A stretch of DNA of 64,000 nt from JANXUC01 sp043749225 (GCA_043749225.1 JAYVEP010000123.1:1-64000); one strand, 5' to 3'; numbered from the stretch's first letter, positions 25,438 to 34,505 are shown. Notes: a model not told the origin generated them from the sequence alone. Numbers and translations: made by a program.

Positions 25438-26862
25438 TTGCCTGCTCAAGAGCCAGAGGTCGGTTCCACCCATCTGAAACGCGTTTTGGGGCGGCGCGAT
25501 TTGGTGCTGCTGTTCGTCGTTGCGGTGTTCAACTTAAATGTTGTGCCCTCGATCGCGGCGAACGGCGGCGTCACCATCTGGTTATGGATCGTTTCACTGC
25601 TGCTGTTTTTCTGGCCGCAGGGGATTGCCGTCATTGAACTGGCGCATCGTTATCCCGGCGAAGGTGGTGTTTACCTTTGGGCGAAGGAAGTCTTTGGCGA
25701 CTTCCATGGTTTTCTGTCGGGTTGGTGTTACTGGACCAATAACATGCTGTATGTGCCGACGGTAATGTTGTATTTCGTTGGCGTGTCGGTGTTCGTTTTA
25801 GGGCCGGGGCATTCGGGACTCGCCGATAACAAGACATTTGCTCTGATTGCATCGCTGGCCCTGCTAACGGTCTTGGTAGTCCTAAACATCATGGGCCTCG
25901 GCGTCGGTAAGTGGATCAACAACCTAGGCGGCATCGGAACGTTTGTTGCTGCTGGGGTGTTGGTTGGGCTTGGTATCATTATCGTATCCAAGAACGGGAT
26001 TCACATAACTGCTGCGGATTTCCGGTTTCCGGCAGATCCAAAGTTTGTGTTGAATTCCTTCGGAGTTATTTGCTTCGGTTTGGTTGGTCTCGAACTGGCT
26101 TCGGTCATGGGAGACGAGATCGAAGACCCTCGTCGCACCTTACCAGGAGCAGTAGCTTGGGGTGGTCTAATTTCCGGGGCGCTCTACATTGCAGCTACTC
26201 TGACCTTACTGGTCGCGGTAGGCAAGGGCGGCATCAGCGTTCTGCAAGGCATTGTGCAGGCTGTTAGTCACATGGCTGATCAAGTGGGAGTGCCGTGGAT
26301 TGTTGCGCCGTTTGCATTCTTGCTAAGCTTGTCGATTGCAGGTATTGGTTCGGCGTGGCTCGGCGGATCGGCGCGTATTCCGTTTGTCGCGGGACTTGAC
26401 TCGTACATGCCGTCCTGGCTGGGCAAGATACATCCGAAGTATGCCACGCCCTATGCGGCTTTGATCGTGCATGCTGTTGTTTCGATGTTGCTTGTCGTAA
26501 TGAACTTTATGGGCGGCGCCGGCGTCCAGGAAACCTTTCAGACCATGCTGTCGCTGGCCGTAGTCCTGCAGTTAGTGCCGTTTTTATACATGTTCGGAGC
26601 GTTGCTGCGGTTTTCGTTCCGCGCGCAGGACGGCCAGGGAGTTTACAGTCGCGGTGTGTTATTTCTCGCGGGGCTGAGTGGATTGGTCACGACAACTCTG
26701 GGCATTGCGCTGGCGTTCTTTCCAGCGCAGCAGATTACGTCTTTGAAGCTGTATGAGTTGAAGATGTTTGGTGGGACAGCGTTCTTTGTTGGGTTAGCTG
26801 CGTTCTTCTTCTTTGTATATGGTCGACGCAAGGCCGCGCTTGCGGCAGCGACACAGATTTGA
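25438..26862 (+). CDS. APC-superfamily amino acid/polyamine permease
   Basis: An inner-membrane permease of 474 residues with about 12 predicted helices. The first helix is LVLLFVVAVFNLNVVPSIAANG; the broken-helix signature EGGVYLWAKEVFG and the helix-6 segment GLVGLELASVMGDEIEDPRRTLPGA are typical of the family (AGT/PuuP-like branch). The start is TTG 25438. An AGGAG site overlapping the stop of the preceding gene lies 6 bases upstream, indicating coupling. It is likely to move an amino acid or polyamine intermediate of the pathway; direction and substrate are inferred. Confidence 0.9.
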   Translation: MPAQEPEVGSTHLKRVLGRRDLVLLFVVAVFNLNVVPSIAANGGVTIWLWIVSLLLFFWPQGIAVIELAHRYPGEGGVYLWAKEVFGDFHGFLSGWCYWTNNMLYVPTVMLYFVGVSVFVLGPGHSGLADNKTFALIASLALLTVLVVLNIMGLGVGKWINNLGGIGTFVAAGVLVGLGIIIVSKNGIHITAADFRFPADPKFVLNSFGVICFGLVGLELASVMGDEIEDPRRTLPGAVAWGGLISGALYIAATLTLLVAVGKGGISVLQGIVQAVSHMADQVGVPWIVAPFAFLLSLSIAGIGSAWLGGSARIPFVAGLDSYMPSWLGKIHPKYATPYAALIVHAVVSMLLVVMNFMGGAGVQETFQTMLSLAVVLQLVPFLYMFGALLRFSFRAQDGQGVYSRGVLFLAGLSGLVTTTLGIALAFFPAQQITSLKLYELKMFGGTAFFVGLAAFFFFVYGRRKAALAAATQI

Positions 26863-26909
26863 AAATGTCCCGGCCTGGTGCCGGTGACGGTCTAACTACG
26901 GAGGTTGCT

Positions 26910-28391
26910 ATGCTAGGTGGAGTGCAAACTGAAGTGCGTAATTATCAGATGTTGATTAACGGCGAGTGGGTCGCGAGTAAGTCGAATAAGACATTTCCTG
27001 TCTACGATCCTTCGACGGAAGAAGTGATTGCTCAAGTGCCGGATGCCTCGGCGGACGATGTGAACCGCGCGGTGGCTGCGGCTAAGTCCGCATTCGAGGA
27101 TGGTCCGTGGGGCCAAACTACGCATCAGGAACGCGGGCGTGTTTTATTTCGCCTAGCCGACAAGATTCGGCAGAACCTGGCGATGCTGGCTGAGTTAGAG
27201 TGTCGCAACAGCGGTAAGCCGATTGTTGAAGCAGAGTACGACATTACAGATGCAGCGACATGTTTTGAATACTACGGCGGACTGGCTACCAAAATCACGG
27301 GGCAGGTGAACCCTGTTCCAGACAATGCATTGAGCCTAACTCTCAAGGAACCAGTTGGTGTCTGCGGGCAGATTATTCCCTGGAATTACCCACTAGTGAT
27401 GGCGGCATGGAAGCTCGCACCCGCGTTAGCGGCAGGCTGCACGTGCATCTTGAAGCCTGCTGAACAGACGCCGCTGACCATGCTGGAAGTAGCGAGGTGG
27501 TTTGATGAGATTGGTTTGCCGAAGGGCGTCGTCAACATCGTCACGGGATTCGGTGAGACGTGCGGTGCGCCGCTAGTTGCACATCCCGATGTCAACAAGA
27601 TCGCTTTCACGGGATCTGCTGCTGTTGGCAAGATGATCGTGAAGGCCGCCGCCGATACCGTGAAGCGAGTGACTCTGGAGTTAGGCGGAAAGTCTCCCAA
27701 CATTTTCTTTGCCGATGCGGATTTCGAAGCGGCGATTGATGGCGCCTTGTTTGGAGTCTTTATCAATCAGGGGGAAGTGTGCTCGGCGGGAAGTCGAGTT
27801 CTTGTGCAGAATTCTATCTACAAGAAATTTGTTGACGCGATGGCAGCGAAAGCCAAGACCATCAAGGTTGGCGCGCCTTTGGACCGCGACACAAAGATGG
27901 GTGCGCTGATCAGCAAGGATCAATACGATCGAGTGCGTTCCTATCAGGAGCTCGGGAAGAAAGAAGCGAAGCTTGCCTCGGGAGGTGGGCGCGTGGAGAA
28001 ATTTGCCAAGGGCTACTACGTGGAGCCAACCATCTTTTATGACGTGGACAACAGTGCCCGCATTGCACGCGAAGAAATCTTTGGACCTGTGGCCACAGTC
28101 ATTCCGTTTGAGGACGAGAAAGACGCGCTGAAGATCGCGAATGACTCTCCGTATGGCCTCGCCGCTGCAGTTTGGACGCGCGACATCTTGAAGGCTATGC
28201 GTACGGTGAAGGCTCTGCGTTGCGGCATTGTGTGGGTGAATCACATGCAGCCTACCTATGTGGAAGCGCCTTGGGGCGGTTACAAACAGTCTGGCTTTGG
28301 CCGCGAACTTGGTCCGCACGGTATCGACGAATATCTGGAAACGAAACAAGTTCACATCAACCTGAACGAAGCTCCCATTGGATGGTATTGA
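26910..28391 (+). CDS. NAD-dependent amino-aldehyde dehydrogenase (PuuC/BetB/PatD-like)
   Basis: An aldehyde dehydrogenase of 493 residues. It has the NAD-binding segment GQIIPWNYPLVMAAWK, the general-base Glu in TLELGGKSPN, the nucleophile Cys in NQGEVCSAGSRV and the final EEIFGPVATVIPF and NDSPYGLAAAVWT motifs. The Trp/Asn pattern of gamma-aminobutyraldehyde and betaine-aldehyde enzymes is suggested by WNHMQPTYVEAPWGGYKQSG-type sequence near the end. GGAGG 5 bases before ATG 26910 decides the start; TTG 26859 overlapping the permease lacks such a site. It probably oxidises 4-aminobutanal and 3-aminopropanal. Confidence 0.92.
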   Translation: MLGGVQTEVRNYQMLINGEWVASKSNKTFPVYDPSTEEVIAQVPDASADDVNRAVAAAKSAFEDGPWGQTTHQERGRVLFRLADKIRQNLAMLAELECRNSGKPIVEAEYDITDAATCFEYYGGLATKITGQVNPVPDNALSLTLKEPVGVCGQIIPWNYPLVMAAWKLAPALAAGCTCILKPAEQTPLTMLEVARWFDEIGLPKGVVNIVTGFGETCGAPLVAHPDVNKIAFTGSAAVGKMIVKAAADTVKRVTLELGGKSPNIFFADADFEAAIDGALFGVFINQGEVCSAGSRVLVQNSIYKKFVDAMAAKAKTIKVGAPLDRDTKMGALISKDQYDRVRSYQELGKKEAKLASGGGRVEKFAKGYYVEPTIFYDVDNSARIAREEIFGPVATVIPFEDEKDALKIANDSPYGLAAAVWTRDILKAMRTVKALRCGIVWVNHMQPTYVEAPWGGYKQSGFGRELGPHGIDEYLETKQVHINLNEAPIGWY

Positions 28392-28392
28392 G

Positions 28393-29754
28393 ATGGCCAG
28401 CATACAACTACGAACTGCAATTCCTGGACCGCGTTCCAAAGCGTTAATGCAAAGGCGCAATGCGGCAGTGGCGCAGGGGCCTTTCCACGTCACGCCGGTC
28501 TTCATCGAACGCGCGGACGGCGCTGTCATTGAAGATGTAGACGGCAATCGCATGATTGACTTTGCGGGCGGTATCGGCTGTTTGAACACCGGGCACCGTC
28601 CTCCGACTGTGATGAAAGCGATTCACGAGCAGATGGACCGTTTTCTGCATACCAGCTTTAATGTGCTGCCCTACGAGAGCTACGTTACTCTTTCAGAACG
28701 GTTAAATGCGATTGTCCCCGGCAAGGGACCGAAGAAAACGATTCTCGTCAGCACCGGCGCCGAAGCGGTGGAAAATGCAATCAAGATTGCTCGCGCTTAT
28801 ACAAAGCGTCCGGCCATTATTGCTTTTGAGGATGCTTTCCACGGGCGCACTTATATGGCGCTTTCGCTTACGAGTAAAACGCATCCTTATAAAGCGGGTT
28901 TCGAGCCATTTCCCGGCGATGTTTACCGCGTTCCCTACGCGTATTGCTACCGATGTTCCTACTCCAAGGAATATCCGTCGTGCGATGTCTTCTGCGCGCG
29001 ACATTTGGAAGATACGTTCAAACGAGTAGTTGCGGCTGAGTCGGTGGCAGCGGTGATCGTGGAGCCGATTTTGGGCGAAGGTGGATTCGTAACGCCGCCT
29101 GCGGGATTCTATCCGGCGCTCGCAGAAATTTGCCGCAAGTACGGCATCCTGATAATTGCAGATGAAATTCAAACCGGTTTTGCGCGTACAGGCTCGATGT
29201 TTGCCTGCGAGCGTTTGGGTCTCGAACCTGACTTAGTAACTATGGCGAAATCCCTGACTGGAGGCCTGCCTTTGGCAGCAGTTACGGGTCGTGCTGACAT
29301 TATGGACGCCCCCGGCGTCGGTGGTCTGGGCGGAACTTTTGCGGGAAACCCGGCGGCATGTCAGGCCGCCCTGGCGGTTCTTGATTTGATCGAGAAGGAC
29401 AATCTCTGCGCGCGGGCCGATCGCCTTGGAGCCATGTTCCAGAAACGTGCGTTAGCTTGGCAGGCGAAGTGGGACTTGGTGGGCGAGGTCCGCGGGTTGG
29501 GCGCGATGCAGGCGCTGGAACTGGTGAAATCGAAGCAGACGCGCGAACCCGCTGCGGAAGAAACAAAGAAGATTTCACAGTACTGTTACGAGCATGGGCT
29601 GATCACGATTACGGCAGGGTCGTACAGTAATATCATCCGACTGCTGATGCCAATTGTAATTACCGATGACCAGATGAACGAAGCTATGGATGTGATGGAA
29701 GCTGCGATTGCATCTATTTCCGAGACGAAGGCGCCGGTTGCAACGATGGCGTAG
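28393..29754 (+). CDS. gabT: 4-aminobutyrate aminotransferase-like enzyme
   Basis: A class III transaminase of 453 residues. The PLP lysine is Lys286 in MAKSLTGGLPLAAV, the Asp is in IIADEIQTGFARTG, and VSTGAEAVENAIKIAR and FHGRTYMALSLTSK are GabT signatures. A Cys-rich insert with four cysteines (YCYRCSYSKEYPSCDVFC) is of a type found in some GabT subfamilies. The expected reaction is GABA plus 2-oxoglutarate to succinate semialdehyde plus glutamate. ATG 28393 is one base after the stop of the dehydrogenase gene, so coupled. Confidence 0.88.
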   Translation: MASIQLRTAIPGPRSKALMQRRNAAVAQGPFHVTPVFIERADGAVIEDVDGNRMIDFAGGIGCLNTGHRPPTVMKAIHEQMDRFLHTSFNVLPYESYVTLSERLNAIVPGKGPKKTILVSTGAEAVENAIKIARAYTKRPAIIAFEDAFHGRTYMALSLTSKTHPYKAGFEPFPGDVYRVPYAYCYRCSYSKEYPSCDVFCARHLEDTFKRVVAAESVAAVIVEPILGEGGFVTPPAGFYPALAEICRKYGILIIADEIQTGFARTGSMFACERLGLEPDLVTMAKSLTGGLPLAAVTGRADIMDAPGVGGLGGTFAGNPAACQAALAVLDLIEKDNLCARADRLGAMFQKRALAWQAKWDLVGEVRGLGAMQALELVKSKQTREPAAEETKKISQYCYEHGLITITAGSYSNIIRLLMPIVITDDQMNEAMDVMEAAIASISETKAPVATMA

Positions 29755-29806
29755 CAACCCGTGCCCCAAAGACTTCTATTCTTGACGATCTAAGAGGAAT
29801 CCTTCC

Positions 29807-31297
29807 ATGAGTACGTTGACCGTTGCTGCAACCAAGATTCCGCACTACATCAATGGCGCGTGGGTCGAATCCACTGCGAGCAACTGGCAGGAAGTGATTA
29901 ATCCGGCCAGCGGCGAAGTCCTCGGCAGCGTTCCGCAAGTGGAAGCCGCGGAAGTATCCATGGCGGTTGAAGCTGCAGCCGCAGCCTATCCAGAATGGCG
30001 GCGTACTCCAGCGGAAGTCCGTATTCAGCCGCTGTTCAAGCTAAAGTTCTTACTGGAAGATCACATTGACGAACTCTCCCGGGTGATAACGCGCGAGAAC
30101 GGCAAGACTTTCGGTGAAGCCAAAGGTGAGCTTCGCCGCGCCATTGAAAATGTGGAAGTAGCCTGCGGAATTCCTATGATGATGCAGGGCTACAACCTGG
30201 AAGATGTAGCTCGCGGCATTGACGAAATGATGATTCGCCAGCCACTTGGAGTCGTCGCGGCGATCACTCCTTTCAACTTTCCGGGAATGATCCCGTTCTG
30301 GTTTCTGCCTTATGCCATTGCGTGCGGAAACACGCTGATCGTGAAGCCTTCCGAGCGTGTGCCACTTACCATGAAGCTTGCGTTCGAACTGCTCGACAAG
30401 ACGGGCTTGCCGAAGGGTGTTGTCAATCTTGTGAATGGTGGTAAGACGGCGGTTGATACGTTAATCGATCACCCGAAGGTGCGCGCCATTAGCTTCGTCG
30501 GCTCTACGCCCGTCGCACGATACATCTATGCGCGTGCGGGCGAAAAAGGCAAGCGTGCACAGTGTCAGGGTGGCGCGAAGAACGCTGTCGTCATTCTTCC
30601 CGACGCTGACATGAGTATGGCCACGCAGATTATTTCTGATAGTGCGTTTGGCTGCGCAGGACAACGCTGTCTGGCGGTTTCCGTTGCAGTTACCGTGGGC
30701 GAGGCGCAGAAGACGTTTCGAGATTCTATCGCGGATGCGGCGTCTTCAATTCGCGTGGGATACGGCCTTGATGACGGCACGCAGATGGGACCGGTCATTA
30801 CGAAACAAAGTAAAGATCGCATTGAATCACTGATCGGGCTAGGCGAGAAGCAAGGGGCCAAGATATTGGTCGACGGTCGTAGCCCAAAGATCTCGAAATA
30901 TGAAACAGGGAACTTTGTGCGGCCAACTATTCTGGATGGGGTTCCGGCGGAAAGCGAACTTACGCACACGGAAATCTTTGGCCCGGTGTTGAGCATGGTT
31001 CATGCCAGCAATCTGGACGAAGCGATGGACTTTCTGTCGAACAGCCCGTTCGGAAATCAGGCGTCGTTGTTTACATCAAGTGGGTCGGCTGCGAGGCGCT
31101 TTCGGTACGAAGCGCCAGCAGGGAATGTCGGTATAAATATCGGCGTAGCGGCTCCCATGGCGTACTTTCCGTTCAGCGGCTGGAAAGATAGTTTCTTCGG
31201 CGTGATGCATGGGCAAGGTCGAGATGCAGTCGAGTTCTATACCGAGAAAAAAGTAGTTGTCGAGCGTTGGGCAAAAGAACACAGCCGCAAGTTCTGA
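29807..31297 (+). CDS. mmsA: CoA-acylating methylmalonate/malonate-semialdehyde dehydrogenase
   Basis: A 496-residue aldehyde dehydrogenase of the MmsA/IolA type, which uses CoA and NAD to turn malonate semialdehyde into acetyl-CoA (or methylmalonate semialdehyde into propionyl-CoA). Diagnostic motifs are AAITPFNFPGMIPFWFLPYAIACGNT, QGGAKNAVVILPDAD in place of the general-base Glu motif, and the nucleophile Cys in FGCAGQRC. FFGVMHGQGRDAVEFYTEKK ends the protein. AGAGGA precedes ATG 29807. It would complete beta-alanine breakdown after the aminotransferases. Confidence 0.94.
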   Translation: MSTLTVAATKIPHYINGAWVESTASNWQEVINPASGEVLGSVPQVEAAEVSMAVEAAAAAYPEWRRTPAEVRIQPLFKLKFLLEDHIDELSRVITRENGKTFGEAKGELRRAIENVEVACGIPMMMQGYNLEDVARGIDEMMIRQPLGVVAAITPFNFPGMIPFWFLPYAIACGNTLIVKPSERVPLTMKLAFELLDKTGLPKGVVNLVNGGKTAVDTLIDHPKVRAISFVGSTPVARYIYARAGEKGKRAQCQGGAKNAVVILPDADMSMATQIISDSAFGCAGQRCLAVSVAVTVGEAQKTFRDSIADAASSIRVGYGLDDGTQMGPVITKQSKDRIESLIGLGEKQGAKILVDGRSPKISKYETGNFVRPTILDGVPAESELTHTEIFGPVLSMVHASNLDEAMDFLSNSPFGNQASLFTSSGSAARRFRYEAPAGNVGINIGVAAPMAYFPFSGWKDSFFGVMHGQGRDAVEFYTEKKVVVERWAKEHSRKF

Positions 31298-31308
31298 ACT
31301 GACCTAGC

Positions 31309-31325
31309 AGCTAGGAGCTATTCAC
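31309..31325 (+). repeat. Short dispersed repeat (copy 2), doubling as ribosome binding site
   Basis: AGCTAGGAGCTATTCAC ends immediately before ATG 31326 and contains the AGGAG site 8 bases upstream. It matches 538-554 at 15 of 17 positions. Confidence 0.35.
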
Positions 31326-32621
31326 ATGAACAACACCATCCAAAAGTACAAAGATTACGTAATGACCGGGTTTGTGAAGTCTGTACAGCCGGTTGTCGTC
31401 GAGACCGCTAAGGATGCGGTGATCACAGACGTGAATGGCAAGCAGTACATCGACTGCTTTGCGGGAATTTCCGTGGTGAATTCGGGCCACTGCAATCCGG
31501 AAGTTATTGCTGCGGCTAAGGCGCAGATGGATAAGCTGGTTCACTGTGGTTCCTACATTTATTACAGTCAGCCCACGGCCGACCTTGCGGAGAAGTTGGC
31601 GCACATCACGCCGCCGGGATTCACGAAAACGTTCTTCGGCAACAGCGGCGCGGAAGCCATTGAAGGCGCCATGAAGTTGGCTCGCCTCTATTCAGGCAAG
31701 CACGAGTTCATTGCCCTGCACGCCAGCTTTCACGGACGCAGTTGGGGAGCGCTCAGCATCACCGGCAATCAGGGACGCAAGAAGCGCGGCGGGCCCTATG
31801 CGGCGGGCATAGCGTTCGCGCCGGTGCCATATGCGTATCGTTCCAACTGGAGAAATGATCCGGAAGAATGTGGACGCCAGTGTGCCAAAGCGATTGACGA
31901 AGCCGTCCGCTTTGCGACTGCAGGGGATGTCGCGGCATTCATTGCAGAACCGGTTTGGGGCGAGGGTGGAATCTTGGTGCCACCGCCAAACTATTTCCAG
32001 GAAGTGAAGAAAGTTCTCGATAAGCACGGCATTCTTTTCATTGCCGACGAAGTGCAGTCGGGATTCGCACGCACGGGAAAGATGTTTGCCGTCGAGCATT
32101 TCGGTGTCACGCCGGACATTCTGGTCACCGCGAAGGGCATCGCCGATGGTTTCCCGCTCAGCGCATTTACCACCCGTCCCGAAATCGCCGATGCTTACAA
32201 ACCGGGAGATCACCTTTCAACGTTTGGCGGAAATCCTGTGGCATGCGCCGCGGCTCTCGCTAACATTCAGTTTATGGAACGCGAAAAGCTCGCTGAACGT
32301 AGTGCGGAAAATGGCAAGTACGTCATGGCCAAGCTGCGCGAACTGCAAGGGGACAATCCGCTCATCGGTGAAGTGCGTGGCCTTGGATTGATGATCGGCA
32401 TTGAACTCGTTAAAGACGCAGCGCTGACGCCGGCCACAGCAGAGGCAGAAGGTATTCGCGAAGTTTGTCGCGAGAATGGGTTGCTGGTTGGAGTTGGTGG
32501 CGTCTACGGCAACGTTGTGCGATTCCAGCCTCCGCTGGTCATTACAAAGCAGCAACTCGACAAAGCCGTAGACGTGTTTGCCGGTGCGCTCCGGGAAGTA
32601 GCGTCGCCAGTGCCAGCGTGA
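31326..32621 (+). CDS. Class III omega-aminotransferase (AGXT2/beta-alanine transaminase-like)
   Basis: The third class III transaminase of the operon, 431 residues. Lys270 in TAKGIADGFPLSAF binds PLP. FFGNSGAEAIEGAMKLAR, SFHGRSWGALSITGN, FIADEVQSGFARTG and TFGGNPVACAA are the family motifs. The pattern resembles mitochondrial AGXT2 and bacterial beta-alanine or (R)-3-aminoisobutyrate transaminases, so malonate semialdehyde is a likely product for the adjacent MmsA. ATG 31326 follows AGGAG by 8 bases. It converges with the peptidase gene with an 11-base gap. Confidence 0.88.
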   Translation: MNNTIQKYKDYVMTGFVKSVQPVVVETAKDAVITDVNGKQYIDCFAGISVVNSGHCNPEVIAAAKAQMDKLVHCGSYIYYSQPTADLAEKLAHITPPGFTKTFFGNSGAEAIEGAMKLARLYSGKHEFIALHASFHGRSWGALSITGNQGRKKRGGPYAAGIAFAPVPYAYRSNWRNDPEECGRQCAKAIDEAVRFATAGDVAAFIAEPVWGEGGILVPPPNYFQEVKKVLDKHGILFIADEVQSGFARTGKMFAVEHFGVTPDILVTAKGIADGFPLSAFTTRPEIADAYKPGDHLSTFGGNPVACAAALANIQFMEREKLAERSAENGKYVMAKLRELQGDNPLIGEVRGLGLMIGIELVKDAALTPATAEAEGIREVCRENGLLVGVGGVYGNVVRFQPPLVITKQQLDKAVDVFAGALREVASPVPA

Positions 32622-32632
32622 GCCGATAATGT

Positions 32633-33817
32633 TTAATTTGCCAGGCGATTGTACTTCTTCAGTACTTCGCGCAGCCGATCATGCGGCAGCGCAATGACTT
32701 TCTTGTCGTTGATTCCCGTCATGTCCTCGGCCGCAACGAGAGCATTGATGATGGCTTCTTCCGTCGCCTGCACGGTTGCGAGGAATACAGGGTCAAGCTC
32801 ATCATTCGCGAGCACGGAAATCTGATGCACGCCGGTTGGCTTGCCTGCGCCAGCGTTCGCGGTAGAGAAGGCGATGAAGATATCTCCTGAGCCGTCGCCG
32901 GAGAAGCTGCCATTGCGACCGAGTCCGAGCGCGGCGCGACGGGCTAGCCGCTTCAGCTGCTGTCCCACAAGTGGAACATCGGTCGCAACGACAATAATAA
33001 TGGAGCCAACATCTTTTTTCTGGGATTGCTCGTTCTGATACTGTTCGCGCGAAGCGCCATCCTGAATCTCTTTGCCCACAGGAGCGCCCGCAATGCGAAG
33101 CTGGCTGCGTACCCCGTAGTTACATTGCACGAGCACGCCGACGGTGTAGCTTGTGTCCTTAGTCTTCACGATTCGCGACGCCGTTCCAATGCCGCCTTTG
33201 AACTCACTGCAAATCATTCCAGTGCCGCCGCCAACGTTACCCTCCTCCACGGGACCGTCGTGCGCCGAATCGAGTGCATGGAACGCGTGTTCCGGTTTCA
33301 CATGGAAGCCGTTCGTGTCATTGAGTTGGCCATCCCAGGTTTCCGCAACAACCGGCAGCGACCACCAGTAGCCCGATTCGTCCGGCGGACCGTGCTGAAT
33401 GCGCCACTGAATCACCGCATCGCGCACTACGCCCACGCTGTGCGTGTTGGTAATCATCACGGGTCCGTCGAGAAAGCCGGATTCGTCCACCCATGTGGTG
33501 CCCGTCATTTCACCGTTGCCGTTCAGGCTGAACCATCCTGCGAAAACCGGGTCTGCTACGTTACTCTTACCGCGTGGAAGGATGGCCGTGACCCCGGTGC
33601 GCACAGGGCCAACGCCAACCTTGAGCGGGCCACTGCCAGAGATCAGCGTTGTGTGTCCAACTTCGACACCCTTCACGTCCGTGATAGCGTTGAACGGACC
33701 GGGAGCGCCGTCAAAAGGCACTCCGAGGTCGCGCGCACGAGGCTTGGTCTGCGCGAAGAGCATCGACGAAGCAGAAAGGAGTAGCAAGCTCGAAAGACAG
33801 AATCCAAGTTTTCGCAT
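32633..33817 (-). CDS. Exported P1-family peptidase (DmpA/BapA-like aminopeptidase)
   Basis: An Ntn-hydrolase-like aminopeptidase of 394 residues with a signal peptide (LGFCLSSLLLLSASSMLFA). It contains RDLGVPFDGAPGPFNAITDVKGVEVGHTT, EGNVGGGTGMICSEFKGGIGTASR around the site where the family autocleaves to expose its Ser nucleophile, and the C-terminal GSGDIFIAFSTAN. DmpA-type enzymes release N-terminal D- or small L-residues; BapA releases beta-amino acids such as beta-alanine. That chemistry would feed the adjacent aminotransferase and MmsA. AGGGG precedes ATG 33817. Confidence 0.9.
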   Translation of the reverse strand: MRKLGFCLSSLLLLSASSMLFAQTKPRARDLGVPFDGAPGPFNAITDVKGVEVGHTTLISGSGPLKVGVGPVRTGVTAILPRGKSNVADPVFAGWFSLNGNGEMTGTTWVDESGFLDGPVMITNTHSVGVVRDAVIQWRIQHGPPDESGYWWSLPVVAETWDGQLNDTNGFHVKPEHAFHALDSAHDGPVEEGNVGGGTGMICSEFKGGIGTASRIVKTKDTSYTVGVLVQCNYGVRSQLRIAGAPVGKEIQDGASREQYQNEQSQKKDVGSIIIVVATDVPLVGQQLKRLARRAALGLGRNGSFSGDGSGDIFIAFSTANAGAGKPTGVHQISVLANDELDPVFLATVQATEEAIINALVAAEDMTGINDKKVIALPHDRLREVLKKYNRLAN

Positions 33818-33908
33818 ACATTGTTCCCCTAGACTGTTTCCCTAGACTTGGCAGTATAAGACAGAAGCGCTATCGTGAGTGTGCAAGCTAAACGAGGATT
33901 GAAAGTAC

Positions 33909-34169
33909 ATGCGGATTCGGAATCTTCCACAGTGGAAGCGAGCTTTGATATTTTCATCGCTCGGCGCGGGCTTTGCCTTAGCGTTCTCTGGCCGACGGCG
34001 GGCAGGCGCCGCCATCGCCAGTGTTGGAGTGGGTGTACTCGTTTACGAGAACCGCCAAATTCTTGGCAAGGTGGCGCGCGATTTGCCACGCTACTTGGAG
34101 ACCACTTCGCAGGTGATAGAGACTCTAGCCTCGGTCGGAGAACGCTGGATGGCAGCCCGAGAACTATAG
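33909..34169 (+). CDS. Small membrane protein of unknown function
   Basis: An 86-residue protein. A basic start (MRIRNLPQWKRA) is followed by two short hydrophobic segments (LIFSSLGAGFALAFSG and AGAAIASVGVGVLVY) separated by RRR, then a helical polar tail. GAGGA lies upstream of ATG 33909. The amphipathic plan looks like a genuine protein, but I recognise no family. It is divergent from the peptidase and convergent with the SufT-like gene. Confidence 0.6.
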   Translation: MRIRNLPQWKRALIFSSLGAGFALAFSGRRRAGAAIASVGVGVLVYENRQILGKVARDLPRYLETTSQVIETLASVGERWMAAREL

Positions 34170-34181
34170 CCCTGACTAGAC

Positions 34182-34505
34182 TTAAATCCCCAACTGCTCC
34201 TTCGCTGCGGCACTCAGCCGTTCCGGCGTCCATTGCGGTTCCCACACAATGTTTACCTTCGCGTTCCCGATGCCAGGCATAGCCTGCAGGCGCTTGATGA
34301 CATCGGCGCTGATCTGCACGTGCGACGGGCAGCCGGGTGAGGTCAGGCTCATGTCAATCGTCACATCCTGAGGCTGGTCAGCGGCCGGCTCAGCGGGTTC
34401 AATGGCGACGTTATAGATAAGGCCGAGATCGACGATATTGACCGGAATCTCCGGGTCATGGCAATCTTTCAGCGCGGTTAATACTTCGTCTTGCGTGAGC
34501 GGCAT
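34182..34505 (-). CDS. MIP18/SufT-like iron-sulfur assembly factor
   Basis: A 107-residue MIP18-family (DUF59) protein. DCHDPEIPVNIVDLGLIY is the conserved N-terminal loop and TSPGCPSH carries the conserved Cys; VNIVWEPQWTPERLS completes the fold. Members (SufT, PaaD, CIA2) help deliver Fe-S clusters to client proteins. AGGAGG 4 bases upstream of ATG 34505 decides the start, so 11 residues from an upstream ATG are excluded. It stands alone rather than in a suf operon. Confidence 0.93.
   Translation of the reverse strand: MPLTQDEVLTALKDCHDPEIPVNIVDLGLIYNVAIEPAEPAADQPQDVTIDMSLTSPGCPSHVQISADVIKRLQAMPGIGNAKVNIVWEPQWTPERLSAAAKEQLGI

Noticed and set aside
27681..28589. 302-codon minus-strand frame across the aldehyde dehydrogenase and gabT
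   Set aside because: It spans two genes in antisense and contains no motif.
33026..33784. 252-codon plus-strand frame opposite the P1 peptidase
   Set aside because: It is antisense to a gene with signal peptide and family motifs.
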